Source: Pseudomonadota bacterium (GTDB taxonomy: Bacteria > Desulfobacterota > Binatia > Binatales > Binataceae). Taken from it: DNA of 46,712 bases. The notes beneath the pieces were generated by a model, which searched no databases, was not told the origin of the DNA, and was given only the letters and a program-made list of their open reading frames with translations. The stretch covers positions 1 to 46,712 of the forward strand of contig JAJPIF010000025.1 of NCBI GenBank assembly GCA_021324885.1. The letters are read 5' to 3'. Positions 1 to 8,411 of the stretch are shown piece by piece. The translations under genes and the position numbers were made by a program. Position 1 is the first letter of the stretch. Each line of letters begins with the position of its first letter.

Positions 1-999
1 CGGCTGGTCACCGGATGGGTGCGCGGCGCGGGCAGCGAGCAGTTCTTCAACAACGCCAATCCCGCCTACAATCGCGAGTTGTTCAACGAGGCCCATGATT
101 TTATCCTCCAGGCGTGGACGAAACCGGGCCCATGGCGGTACGAGGGCGAACATTTCCATTACCGTCACGTCAACCCGTGGGCGCTGCCTTATCAAAAGCC
201 GCATCCTCCGATTTGGATTCCCGGCGTCCTGAGCCCTGAAACCGTTCGTTGGTGCGCCGAGCATCGCTATCCATATATCGGACTGGGCACTGAACTGGGT
301 CCGACCTGCGACTTGTGGGACATCTATGCCGAAGAGGCGGCCAAACACGGCTATCAGGCCGGCACCGAGAACTTCGGCTATCTGCTGCCCACGGTCGTCG
401 CCGAGACCGACGAGAAGGCGGAGAAGATCGCCGAGAATTTTATCTTCGGCGGCGGCCAGAACGCATTCGCTCTGCCGGAATACGCCATGCCCTCCGGCTA
501 CAACAGCAAAACCGCCATCCGGATGCTGGCCAAGCAGCCGACCGGAAGCTGGCTCGGAATCAGCGGCGACAATCTGCAGCGACTGACCAAAGACGAGCAG
601 CGCGGCGGTGAGGTTGACTACAGCGAAGTGAAGAAGAAACTGGCGGCGGGATTGCGGCGCATCGAAGGCCGGCTCCAGTTGATTGCCGGCAGCCCCAAAA
701 CCGTTTTGGAAAAAGTCAAAATCGTGCTCAACGTGCTGCGTCCCGGAGTCTTCATCATGTTCAACGTGCAGGGCGCGGCCAGCAACGAGGAGCGGATGGG
801 CAACATGCGCCTGTTCGCGCAGGAAGTAATGCCTGGGCTGCGCGAGTATGGCAGGGAAATCGGCCTGCTCGACGCATTCCAGAAAACTCCCGGACAGACC
901 AGGCTGGAGGCCGGAACGCCACGCCAACCCGTCAATAATCGCGAGGTGTTGTACGAATTGGGCCTGTACAAGCGCCCCGAACAGCGCGCTCAGGCCTGA
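1..999 (+). CDS. LLM-class flavin-dependent oxidoreductase (5' truncated)
   Basis: The reading frame is open from the first base, so the N-terminus lies outside the window and the GTG at 19 is an internal codon. The visible 330-odd residues match the C-terminal two thirds of bacterial luciferase-like monooxygenases: a PPIWIPG strand, which in this family lines the flavin pocket, then a long helical part and an ISGD segment. Family members use reduced F420 or FMN to oxidise small organic substrates. The substrate here is unknown. The gene ends 54 bases before an NTF2-like gene with a strong ribosome-binding site, so the two are probably co-transcribed. A second LLM protein (9826) belongs to the same superfamily but is not a close copy. 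Confidence 0.85.
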   Translation, partial: RLVTGWVRGAGSEQFFNNANPAYNRELFNEAHDFILQAWTKPGPWRYEGEHFHYRHVNPWALPYQKPHPPIWIPGVLSPETVRWCAEHRYPYIGLGTELGPTCDLWDIYAEEAAKHGYQAGTENFGYLLPTVVAETDEKAEKIAENFIFGGGQNAFALPEYAMPSGYNSKTAIRMLAKQPTGSWLGISGDNLQRLTKDEQRGGEVDYSEVKKKLAAGLRRIEGRLQLIAGSPKTVLEKVKIVLNVLRPGVFIMFNVQGAASNEERMGNMRLFAQEVMPGLREYGREIGLLDAFQKTPGQTRLEAGTPRQPVNNREVLYELGLYKRPEQRAQA

Positions 1000-1053
1000 C
1001 TGTCAAGCTCCGTCCGCGCCGAGTCCGCTGGCACAGCGCAGGAGGAAAATCCG

Positions 1054-1617
1054 ATGCTGGTGATTGATCCTTACAGGACCTGGCAGACCCTGGCTGAGCG
1101 GCTCAAAACCGAGACCAACGCGCTCCATCGGCGGCAACTGGAGCAGATCATCAAACACATGAAAGGCGAGGCCGCCGGTGATATCGACGAGATTCTCACC
1201 ACGGTCTCGCCCCAGGCCACATACATCTCCTATGACAATCCGGGCGGGCCGCGCCGCTTTGAAGGGCACGAAGGCATTCGCCAGTTTTACCATCAGATGT
1301 TCGAGGTGGTGTCGGTCAATCTCGAGTTCTTTGTCGAACGGCTGGTGGTGGACGACTACTGCGTGGTGACCGAGGGAGCGAACAAAAGCGCGATGAAGGG
1401 CTCGGTGCTCGCCGCGATGGGTATAACGGTCGAGGATCCGGATGGCTTTTATCTGACGAGAGGACGAACCCTGGTCGTCTGGCCGTTCGATCGGGACGGG
1501 ATGATCCTCGGCGAATATATCTATCCCGGTTTTTCGACTGCCCCCGCTGAGGCGGCGCAGCGCCGGCTTCTCCCCGAAGAGATTGGCACGTTCCATAAAG
1601 CTCCCCGCTGCGGCTGA
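1054..1617 (+). CDS. NTF2-like/SnoaL-type small protein
   Basis: A 187-residue soluble protein. The alpha-plus-beta pattern, with an N-terminal helix, an ISYDNPGGPRRFEGHEGI segment and an FVERLVVDDYCVVTEG strand pair, is typical of the cone-shaped NTF2/SnoaL fold, used by isomerases, dehydratases and polyketide cyclases. No catalytic residues can be assigned safely. AGGAGG at 1040-1045 with an 8-base spacer supports the ATG at 1054. It lies directly behind the truncated LLM oxidoreductase and may process that enzyme's product. The fold call rests on sequence pattern only and is moderately secure; the function is unknown. Confidence 0.7.
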   Translation: MLVIDPYRTWQTLAERLKTETNALHRRQLEQIIKHMKGEAAGDIDEILTTVSPQATYISYDNPGGPRRFEGHEGIRQFYHQMFEVVSVNLEFFVERLVVDDYCVVTEGANKSAMKGSVLAAMGITVEDPDGFYLTRGRTLVVWPFDRDGMILGEYIYPGFSTAPAEAAQRRLLPEEIGTFHKAPRCG

Positions 1618-1881
1618 GGCTCAAGCCTGCACGCCGGCACCAGCCAATTCGAGAGCACACAGAATCCGCGCGAATGGGGTCGCCCATCTCCTTTTCACGA
1701 TCGACTGCTGTTTGGAAAAGGCGGGCGCACAGCCGATGGTCAAGTCAAAAAAAGCGCCCAGCGGCCGGAGTTGGCAGGGTTGCCAATCCGAGCCGTTGCA
1801 GCCTCGGTTCCCAGCCGCGCCTCGCATCGTGATATAGTTGCGGCAATGACCACAAAGCGGCGGCCTTGAGCACGGGTAGCG

Positions 1882-2505
1882 ATGCATCACGCGTTGGACC
1901 CCAATAGCATCGCCCAGGTAATTGAAACCTGGGGTTATGTCGCCATTTTCGTCTTTGTTTTCGCCGGTAATCTGGGGCTTCCGGTGCCCGAGGAATCGGT
2001 GGTGCTGGCCGCCGGGTTTGTCGCCGGACGCGCCATCCTGAGTCTCAAGGCGGTGATTTTGGTCGCCTTCCTCAGCGCCGTTGTCGGCGACAATTTCGGC
2101 TATATGCTTGGACGGACCGGCGGCCGGCAGGTGCTGCTGCGCGCCGCAGGATCGTCCAATTGGCTACGCTGCCGCTATCTGCGTTTTAAGTCGTTCTTCG
2201 AAGCGCACGGCAACAAGACAATTTTTCTCGCCCGTTTCGTTGCGGGCTTGCGCTTCGTCGCCGGCCCGATGGCGGGAGCCATGAGGATGCCGTTCTGGCG
2301 GTTCTTCGGATGGAATATCTGCGGAGCTGCGGTCTGGTGCACAGCGGTCGCCTATCTGGGATTTTTCCTGGGCGACGAATGGGAAACCGTTGCGCGTCAG
2401 TTCCACGCCGCCGTTCCGTGGGTGATGCTCGGGGCCGCCGTGCTGGTGGCGGCGGTGTACACGCTGCACACCCGCTACCGCGCCGCTTCCCGCATCGAGT
2501 CCTGA
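1882..2505 (+). CDS. DedA/SNARE-associated family membrane protein
   Basis: A 207-residue integral membrane protein of the DedA family, whose members act in membrane homeostasis and, for some, undecaprenyl-phosphate or phospholipid flipping. Family features visible are the N-terminal re-entrant segment GNLGLPVPEESVVLAAG, the conserved ARFVAGLRFVAGPMAG block (family form: A-R-F-x-P-G-x-R) with acidic and arginine residues, the WRFFGWNICGAAVW segment, and a last transmembrane helix near residues 172-194. The length is usual for the family. The proline of the ARFxPG motif is replaced by alanine. The gene is monocistronic as far as I can see, with 264 non-coding bases upstream. The start lacks a strong Shine-Dalgarno sequence. 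Confidence 0.85.
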   Translation: MHHALDPNSIAQVIETWGYVAIFVFVFAGNLGLPVPEESVVLAAGFVAGRAILSLKAVILVAFLSAVVGDNFGYMLGRTGGRQVLLRAAGSSNWLRCRYLRFKSFFEAHGNKTIFLARFVAGLRFVAGPMAGAMRMPFWRFFGWNICGAAVWCTAVAYLGFFLGDEWETVARQFHAAVPWVMLGAAVLVAAVYTLHTRYRAASRIES

Positions 2506-2615
2506 CCCGTACTTCGACTCCATTTGCGCGCACGTGATCGGCGATGGTAGCGTGCCGCCCAACCGTGGTGTTGCATCAAGACGGCTTTCACAGAGGGAAT
2601 CGGGAGGAGATTCAG

Positions 2616-3181
2616 ATGGCTTTGCTACCTTATGGCGACCAGGGCGCCGCATCGGAGGACACCCTTAAGCTGTTGAACAGCGCACGCGTCAAGCTCAACG
2701 TGGCGCGGATGATCGCCAACTCCAACGCCGTCTTCAAACCCTTCAACCTGCTGGGCGGCGCATTAATCGGCAAGGCGAAGCTCGATCCCAGGCTGCGCGA
2801 AATCGCGATCCTGCGCACCGCGAAGGTCAGCCGCTCAGTTTACGAATGGACCCAACACGTCCCGATGGCCAAACATGTCGGCGTCACCGACGCGCAGATT
2901 GCCGCGATGGACAACTGGCAGGGGGCATCCTGCTTCAACGAACTGGAGCGGACGGTGCTGCGCTTTACCGATGAAGTCGCGGTCAATGTCAAGGGCTCGC
3001 GCCAGGCTTTGGAAGCGCTCAGGAAGGATCTGGGGCCCGCCGAGATCGTGGAGCTCATCCTGAGCATCGGGTTCTGGGGATGGTCGCGCGGCTGCTGGAA
3101 ACGACCGAAGTCGATCTTGAAGATTTCGCGGGCAAGGTCGATCTGCTCGAAGCCAACGGCACCAGTGAGAAGAGGAGATAA
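2616..3181 (+). pseudogene. Carboxymuconolactone decarboxylase family gene, frameshifted copy
   Basis: First of two tandem CMD-family genes. It starts at ATG 2616 behind GGGAGGAG. It reads like its neighbour through the YEWTQHVPMAKHVGV core, then loses one base near 3080: GGGGATGG stands where the sister gene has GGGGAATGG. Past that point the uncorrected frame runs on as unrelated sequence to 3242, inside the next gene. Adding one base restores MVARLLETTEVDLEDFAGKV and a TAA stop at 3179-3181, four bases before the next ATG, exactly as expected for an operon. It is either a recent loss-of-function mutation or an assembly error. CMD proteins have an AhpD-like helical fold. The peroxidase CxxC motif is absent, so an alkylhydroperoxidase role is unlikely. 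Confidence 0.8.
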
Positions 3182-3547
3182 ACGATGGCTTTGCTGCCGT
3201 ATGGAAGCGAGGAATCGGTTCGCAACGCACCGGTCAAACTGAACGTGGGCCGCATGATCGGCAGCTCCGAAGCTGCCGCCAAACCATTCGCGCGCATGGC
3301 GAACGCGTTGGTAATGAAGACCAGGCTTGATCCCAGGCTGCGCGAAATCGCGATCCTGCGCACCGCGAAAGTCAGCCGCTCAGTTTACGAATGGACCCAA
3401 CACGTCCCGATGGCCAAACATGTCGGCGTCACCGACGCACAGATTGCCGCGATGGACAACTGGCAGGAGGCATCCTGCTTCAACGATCTGGAGCGGACCG
3501 TGCTGCGCTTTACCGATGAAGTCGCGGTCGATGTCAAGGGCTCGCGC
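2784..3547 (+). repeat. Near-identical 219-bp direct repeat inside tandem CMD genes (2784-3002 and 3329-3547)
   Basis: The middle of the two CMD genes agrees at all but six of 219 positions by my reading, while the first 150-170 bases and the last 150 or so bases of the genes differ clearly. Uniform divergence after duplication would not give such a sharp block, so gene conversion or partial reduplication is the likelier cause. Confidence 0.85.
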
Positions 3548-3721
3548 GAGACCCTGGAAGCATTGAAAAAGCATCTGGACGCGACCGAAATCGTCGAGCT
3601 GATTCTGGCGATCGGCTTTTGGGGAATGGTAGCCCGCGTTCTTGAAACGACGGAAGTCGATCTCGAGGAATTCGCCGGCCGGATAAATCTGCTGGACCCG
3701 GTGAAATCCGGGCAGCCTTGA
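3185..3721 (+). CDS. Carboxymuconolactone decarboxylase family protein
   Basis: Intact 178-residue member of the CMD family. AGGAGA lies just upstream of the ATG. The family core spans roughly residues 45-150: a DPRLREIAILRTAKVSRSVY helix, then YEWTQHVPMAKHVGV, then the second helical pair ending GFWGMVARVLETTEVDLEE. The family takes part in protocatechuate-type aromatic breakdown, but many members, especially those near luciferase-like and amidohydrolase genes, have no assigned reaction. There is no CxxC pair. It is the downstream partner of a frameshifted paralogue, and 219 bases are nearly identical between the two. Its stop lies 34 bases from the convergent fdsB stop. Confidence 0.88.
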   Translation: MALLPYGSEESVRNAPVKLNVGRMIGSSEAAAKPFARMANALVMKTRLDPRLREIAILRTAKVSRSVYEWTQHVPMAKHVGVTDAQIAAMDNWQEASCFNDLERTVLRFTDEVAVDVKGSRETLEALKKHLDATEIVELILAIGFWGMVARVLETTEVDLEEFAGRINLLDPVKSGQP

Positions 3722-3755
3722 GGCGTGCAGTGCGCGCATAGAAGCGCTGAAAAAG

Positions 3756-5327
3756 TCAACGAACCTCGCCTGCCGCTTCGTCCCCCAAGCCGAAGTCCTG
3801 AGGAAAATACTTCAGCGCGCTGAGCACCGGCAGCGGGGTCAAGCCGCCCAACGCGCACAGCGATGCGTTGGTCATCGTGTCGCATAATTCCCGCAGCAGA
3901 AGCAAATTGGCGGCTTGATTCTGGCCGCCCACGATCCGGTCGATAACCTCGACGCCGCGGGTTGAACCGATTCGGCAGGGCGTGCACTTGCCGCACGATT
4001 CAAGCGCGCAGAACTCCATCGCATAACGCGCCATCTCGGCCATGTTGACGGTATCGTCGAAGACCACGATTCCGCCATGGCCCAGCAAGCCGTCGCGCGC
4101 CGCCAACTCCTCGTAGTCCAACGCGACGTCAAGCATCGATTGGGGGAAGTAAGCGCCCAGGGGACCGCCGACCTGCACGGCGCGCACGGGGCGTCCGCTC
4201 GCGGTGCCGCCGCCGTATTCGTAAACCATCTCGCGCAGGGTAACGCCGAAGGCTTTCTCGAACAAGCCCGGACGTTTCACATTGCCGGCCAGTTGAATCG
4301 GCTGCGTGCCGCGTGAGCGTCCGACGCCGTAGTTTTTGTAAAAGGCACCGCCGCGAGCCAGGATGATTGGCAGCGTCGCCAGCGTCAGCACATTGTTGAT
4401 CACGGTAGGCTTGCCGAACAGCCCGCAGACCGCGGGGACCGGCGGCTTGTAGCGAACCATCCCGCGCCTGCCCTCCAGGCTTTCCAGCATCGCGGTCTCC
4501 TCGCCGCAGATATAAGAACCGGCGCCGACGCGCACTTCGAGGTCGAACTGCCGGCCGGTGTCGAGGACGTTTTTGCCCAGGTATCCGCGCGCGCGGGCGG
4601 CCGCGATCGCCGCCTTAAGCGTGCGCGCGCAATGCGGGTACTCGGAACGCAAATAGATGTACCCGCGCGTGGCGCCCGCGCACAGCGCCGCGATCGTCAT
4701 CCCTTCGATCAGCACGAAAGGATCGCCCTCCATGATCATGCGATCGGCAAAGGTGCCCGAATCGCCTTCATCCGCGTTGCACACGACGTATTTCTGATCC
4801 GCGGCGGTCTGCATCACGGTGCGCAGCTTGATTGCACACGGAAAGCCGGCCCCGCCGCGTCCGCGCAGCCCGGAATCCATTACTTCAGTCACGACCTGTT
4901 CGGCGCCCAACCGAGCCGCACGGGCAAGGCCTTCATAACCGCCATGCGCGAGGTAATCGTCCAGCGAGACCGGATCGATTACACCGACGCGCGCGAAGGT
5001 GAGCCGTTCCTGTTTTTTGAGCAGTGCGATTTCGTCGGTGGGTCCGAGGCAGAGGTCATGCGGGCGGCCGTCCAGAAAGCCGGCCTCAAACAGTCCTGGC
5101 ACCGATTCGGCGTCGACGGGGCCATAGGCAATCCGACGGCCATCGGCGACGACCTCGACCATCGGTTCCAGCCAGTACAGTCCGCGCGAACCGTTGCGCA
5201 CCAGGGTCAAATCAACTCCGCGCCCCGCCCCTTCGCCGGCGATAGCGCGGGCGACATCCTCTGCGCCCAGAGAAAGCGCGCCGCTGTCGCGAGGAACGAA
5301 AACGACCGGTTTCATCGATGTCTTCAT
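3756..5327 (-). CDS. fdsB: NAD-dependent formate dehydrogenase beta subunit type (FdsB/NuoF family)
   Basis: A 523-residue flavoprotein that takes electrons to or from NAD through FMN and a 4Fe-4S cluster. Residues 1-110 form a degenerate thioredoxin-like domain. The FMN/NADH-binding glycine loop is [10 protein letters not shown] at 154-163, followed by [10 protein letters not shown] at 183-192 and [13 protein letters not shown] at 268-280. The cluster ligands are C445, C448, C451 and C491. The DSGT form (NuoF has EPGT) and the [18 protein letters not shown] ending are what I know from FdsB of soluble molybdenum or tungsten formate dehydrogenases. The start at 5327 overlaps the fdsG stop as ATGA; the longer open frame upstream is the shadow of fdsG. 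No catalytic FdsA follows, because the next genes are convergent CMD genes. A NuoEF or hydrogenase-diaphorase role is the alternative. Confidence 0.85.
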   Translation of the reverse strand: MKTSMKPVVFVPRDSGALSLGAEDVARAIAGEGAGRGVDLTLVRNGSRGLYWLEPMVEVVADGRRIAYGPVDAESVPGLFEAGFLDGRPHDLCLGPTDEIALLKKQERLTFARVGVIDPVSLDDYLAHGGYEGLARAARLGAEQVVTEVMDSGLRGRGGAGFPCAIKLRTVMQTAADQKYVVCNADEGDSGTFADRMIMEGDPFVLIEGMTIAALCAGATRGYIYLRSEYPHCARTLKAAIAAARARGYLGKNVLDTGRQFDLEVRVGAGSYICGEETAMLESLEGRRGMVRYKPPVPAVCGLFGKPTVINNVLTLATLPIILARGGAFYKNYGVGRSRGTQPIQLAGNVKRPGLFEKAFGVTLREMVYEYGGGTASGRPVRAVQVGGPLGAYFPQSMLDVALDYEELAARDGLLGHGGIVVFDDTVNMAEMARYAMEFCALESCGKCTPCRIGSTRGVEVIDRIVGGQNQAANLLLLRELCDTMTNASLCALGGLTPLPVLSALKYFPQDFGLGDEAAGEVR

Positions 5328-5791
5328 TCCAGCGACTCCAGCAGCTTGTCGATTTTGGCGGGGCTTACGCGGCCGTAAATGTCGTCGTCCATCGTAATTG
5401 CGGGGGAGCAGGCGCAATTGCCCAGACAGTACACGGCGTCCAGCGTGATGCGCCCGTCGGCGGTGGTCTGACCGAAGTCGATTCCCAGCCGATCCTTGAC
5501 GTGGCGCGCCAGCGCGACGGCGCCCATCGCCTGGCACGATTCCGCACGGCACAGGCGCAAAACATGGCGGCCGGGCGGATGATCGCGAAAATCATGATAG
5601 AAGCTGATTACGCCATGGACCTCGGCGCGCGAAAGGTTGAGCGCGTCGGCAATCAACGGCACGCTTGGTTGGGGAATCCAGCCCAATTCATCCTGAATTC
5701 GGCGCAGGATCACCATCAGCGCTCCAGGCTGATCTTTCAGCTCCTGCGCGATAGCTGAGATCGAGGCCTTGTCCCAACCGTTGGTGTTCAT
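5324..5791 (-). CDS. fdsG: NAD-dependent formate dehydrogenase gamma subunit type (FdsG/NuoE family)
   Basis: A 155-residue thioredoxin-like 2Fe-2S ferredoxin that partners FdsB/NuoF. The cluster ligands are C81 and C86 (CRAESC) and C122 and C126 (CLGNC). The N-terminal helical bundle runs over residues 1-65 and contains the [10 protein letters not shown] segment typical of the family. I chose the ATG at 5791, which has an AGG-rich leader. An ATG at 5803 is possible, and upstream extension is not supported by family similarity. The gene overlaps fdsB by four bases. It is transcribed divergently from the nitrate-reductase-associated gene at 5975, which leaves about 180 bases for two promoters. 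Confidence 0.83.
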   Translation of the reverse strand: MNTNGWDKASISAIAQELKDQPGALMVILRRIQDELGWIPQPSVPLIADALNLSRAEVHGVISFYHDFRDHPPGRHVLRLCRAESCQAMGAVALARHVKDRLGIDFGQTTADGRITLDAVYCLGNCACSPAITMDDDIYGRVSPAKIDKLLESLE

Positions 5792-5974
5792 CGCAAACCT
5801 CATCAAGCCTGGCGGAATTGCTTTTCGAGTGTCCTTATGGACGCGCAAAGGCGTCCGCTTCAGGAGCGAACCCCCCGCTCGCTGCCTTCCTGATGGTGTT
5901 ATACTATCGTGACGGGGTAATCCCAATACTCAACCTGACCGGCTACAACGCCGCAGCGGCAGGAGGAAGGCCCG

Positions 5975-6445
5975 ATGTTTCGCCGCTTTCATTTTGAAGA
6001 TGATATCTACTGCACGCTGGAATGCGTGCCGATGACGGTGCGGCGCAAACTCGACCGCATCGGACTCAAAGTGCATCTGGCGCAATGGCAGGCGCTCAGC
6101 CAGGGCGAGCGGCTGGCAATCTGCCATCTGCCGGCGGGCGAGGCCGAGGAATGCGACGCGCTGCGAACCTTTATCGTCGAGGCGGTGCAGCGTACCAGCG
6201 GCGTGCAGCCCCAGGATTTGACCCCCGAGCAGCGGCGTGCCTCGGAGCCGCCTGAACAGGTGCCGCCGTCGCTGGTATCCGAGGCCGCGTCCGCCGGTGC
6301 AGTCCTGACACAATCAATGTGGGAGCGGCTGGACGCCGACGAGCGCTACATGCTGACCAAACTGGAAAAACGCGGCGCCAAACTCGCCATAGCCCTGCGC
6401 GAGCTGTTCGCCCAACCGCCGCAGGCATCTGCTGGAAGACAGTGA
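5975..6445 (+). CDS. Nitrate-reductase-associated protein family member
   Basis: A 156-residue soluble protein. The N-terminal 55 residues, with FRRFHFEDDIY, CVPMTVRRKLDRIGLKV and LAQWQALSQGERLAICHLP, match my recollection of the small NarAP-type family that sits beside assimilatory nitrate reductase genes in cyanobacteria and some proteobacteria. The biochemical role of that family is not known to me. Residues 75-105 are a proline-rich low-complexity linker, and the C-terminal helix (LDADERYMLTKLEKRGAKLA) may be a separate small domain. GGAGG precedes the ATG. Its placement opposite fdsGB is suggestive, since nitrate reductase and formate dehydrogenase both carry molybdopterin, but no molybdoenzyme is encoded in the window. 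Confidence 0.65.
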   Translation: MFRRFHFEDDIYCTLECVPMTVRRKLDRIGLKVHLAQWQALSQGERLAICHLPAGEAEECDALRTFIVEAVQRTSGVQPQDLTPEQRRASEPPEQVPPSLVSEAASAGAVLTQSMWERLDADERYMLTKLEKRGAKLAIALRELFAQPPQASAGRQ

Positions 6446-6498
6446 ATAATAGTTTAATCAAGCACCGATTTGATCAATCGAGATGCAGGTTAAGCTGA

Positions 6499-6552
6499 TG
6501 TGGCAATGATGTGGATAAGTCTGTGGATTGCTGTGGATAACCTTGTGGAGCC
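6499..6552 (+). repeat. Phased array of DnaA-box-like TGTGG repeats
   Basis: Five TGTGG elements start at 6499, 6510, 6522, 6532 and 6544, so they repeat every 10-12 bases, one helical turn. Those at 6510-6518 and 6532-6540 are perfect TGTGGATAA boxes (reverse complement TTATCCACA, the strong E. coli DnaA box). TGTGGATTG at 6522-6530 differs at the last two positions, and the two outer elements are weaker. The 60 bases to the left are AT-rich. The array could be a replication-origin or DnaA-titration site, or an operator for the radical SAM gene starting at 6603. The window has no dnaA or dnaN gene. Confidence 0.65.
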
Positions 6553-6602
6553 GGCCGATAACGCGCTAGGATGTAGCAGAATCCAACCGATGGTTAAAAT
6601 GC

Positions 6603-8372
6603 ATGCTACAGCGTAAACGGGCCGAGGAACGCATCCAGCGCGAACGCGTTCTCTTCGAGCGCCATCTTGGGGGGGACGTTTCCGCTTGCGTCATCTATCC
6701 CAACACTTATCCGCTGGCGATGGCCAACCTGGGTTTTCAGGCCGTCTTTCGCATCTTCGACGGCGAACCCGGCATCGCGGCCGACCGCGCATTTTTGCCG
6801 GACCCCGATGAACGCCAGGCGATGGAGGCGCGGGGCGAGAAGCTGCTTTCATTCGAGCAGGGCCGCCCACTGGGCGACTTTGATATCCTCGCCTTCTCGA
6901 TCTCGTTCGAAACCGACTATCTCAACGTGCTCGCAATCCTGGATCTGGCGGGAATTCCTTTTTCCAGCAGGGAGCGCCGCGACCGCAACTATCCTCTGAT
7001 CATCGCCGGCGGATCGGCGATCTTTCTCAACCCCGAACCGATCGCCGATTTTATTGACGTGTTCCTGATCGGCGAAGGCGAAGAGATGGTTGCGGAGTTC
7101 ATCGCGTCCTGGCGTACGGCGCGTAACTCGGGACTGCCGCGCGATCGGAGGCTGAAGGCGCTGGGCCGGGTGGAAGGCGTATACATCCCGGAACATTACG
7201 AGCCCAGGTATGATGTCACCGGCTGCCTGAGCGACGTGAAATACCATGGTCGGGGCGGGGGCAAGGTAAAACGCCGCCTGATCAAAGACCTCAACCGTTT
7301 CCAGACCAACTCGCTGATCCTGACGCAGGAGTCAGTGTTCGGCGACATGTACCTGGTCGAGGCCAGCCGCGGATGCCAATGGGGATGCCGGTTCTGCGCC
7401 GCCGGCTTCATGTACCGGCCGATTCGCTATCGAAGTCCTGAGGAAATCACTTCCCAGGCGCTGGCCGGACTCGAACAGCGAAAAGTTATCGGTCTGGTCG
7501 GCGCGGAGATGGCCAGTGTACCCGGGGTGGCCGGCATCGCTGCGGCGGTCGCCGACGCCGGCGGGCGCCTGTCGCCGTCCTCGCTGAAGGCTGATTGCAT
7601 CTCGCCAGAGCTGGCTTCCGCGCTGGCGCGCGCCGGCAATCGCAGCGTCACGATCGCGCCCGAAGCGGGCAGCGAGCGGATGCGCAAGGTCATCAACAAG
7701 AACCTCACCGAAGCCGAGATTCTGCGCGCCGCTCTCATGATGGTCGGGGAAGGCGTCGATAACCTGAAGCTTTATTTCATGGTCGGCTTGCCTGAGGAGA
7801 CCGACGCCGACGTCGAAGCGATCGCGCTGCTGACCGCCCGGATCCTCGATCGAGCGCGGGCCGCCAAAAGCCGGATCGGACACATCACGGTCTCGCTTAA
7901 TCCCTTTGTCCCCAAGCCCTGGACGCCATTTCAGTGGGACCCGATGGAAGAGGCGAAGTCGATCAAGCGCAAAATCGCGCTGCTGCGTTCGTTGCTGATG
8001 CGCCTGGGCAATGTCGAATTGGACGCCGAATCGCCCCGCGAGGCGTACTTCCAGACCCTCGTTTCCCGCGGCGATCGCCGTGTGGGGGGAATCCTGGAGC
8101 GGCTCCATCGCGAGCGGCGGCGTGAGCCGGGTGAGATCTGGCAGGCATTGCGGGAAATTCAGCGCGAAGCGTACCGCGCCAGGCCGGGCCCGTTACCCAA
8201 TCCCGACAACTACGTATATCGCCGCTATAATCAATATGAAATTCTACCGTGGGATTTCATCGATCATAGCGTGGAAAAATGGTTCCTTATGTCGGAACGC
8301 AAAAAAGCCCATTTCGAGCATCAAACCCGGCCCTGCGACGTAACTCGCTGCAAAGTCTGCGGCGCCTGCTGA
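6603..8372 (+). CDS. B12-binding-domain-type radical SAM protein
   Basis: A 589-residue protein with an N-terminal Rossmann-like segment resembling the cobalamin-binding module (residues 25-190, YPNTYPLAMANLGFQ at the start and PLIIAGGSAIFLNPEPI near 135-150). It is followed by a radical SAM TIM barrel. The cluster ligands are C258, C262 and C265 (CQWGCRFC). The C-terminus carries another cysteine set, CDVTRCKVCGAC, which may hold an auxiliary cluster. This layout fits the TIGR03960-type family of unknown reaction, often fused to or beside a DUF2344 partner. That partner is absent here. The classical DxHxxG cobalamin motif is not seen. No clear ribosome-binding site precedes the ATG at 6603. 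Confidence 0.85.
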   Translation: MLQRKRAEERIQRERVLFERHLGGDVSACVIYPNTYPLAMANLGFQAVFRIFDGEPGIAADRAFLPDPDERQAMEARGEKLLSFEQGRPLGDFDILAFSISFETDYLNVLAILDLAGIPFSSRERRDRNYPLIIAGGSAIFLNPEPIADFIDVFLIGEGEEMVAEFIASWRTARNSGLPRDRRLKALGRVEGVYIPEHYEPRYDVTGCLSDVKYHGRGGGKVKRRLIKDLNRFQTNSLILTQESVFGDMYLVEASRGCQWGCRFCAAGFMYRPIRYRSPEEITSQALAGLEQRKVIGLVGAEMASVPGVAGIAAAVADAGGRLSPSSLKADCISPELASALARAGNRSVTIAPEAGSERMRKVINKNLTEAEILRAALMMVGEGVDNLKLYFMVGLPEETDADVEAIALLTARILDRARAAKSRIGHITVSLNPFVPKPWTPFQWDPMEEAKSIKRKIALLRSLLMRLGNVELDAESPREAYFQTLVSRGDRRVGGILERLHRERRREPGEIWQALREIQREAYRARPGPLPNPDNYVYRRYNQYEILPWDFIDHSVEKWFLMSERKKAHFEHQTRPCDVTRCKVCGAC

Positions 8373-8395
8373 GCGCCTCGGTGGGCCGGGCCGGA

Positions 8396-8411
8396 GATCG
8401 GCTCACCGATC
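8396..8411. terminator. Small hairpin between convergent genes
   Basis: GATCGG and CCGATC (6-bp stem) with a CTCA loop lie between the radical SAM stop and the amidohydrolase stop, the arm edge touching the latter. There is no T-tract, so a terminator role is only suggested by the convergent context. Confidence 0.3.

Noticed and set aside
5328-5552. N-terminal extension of fdsB
   Set aside because: It is the out-of-frame shadow of fdsG, rich in Arg. ATG 5327 gives the family's length and the ATGA overlap.
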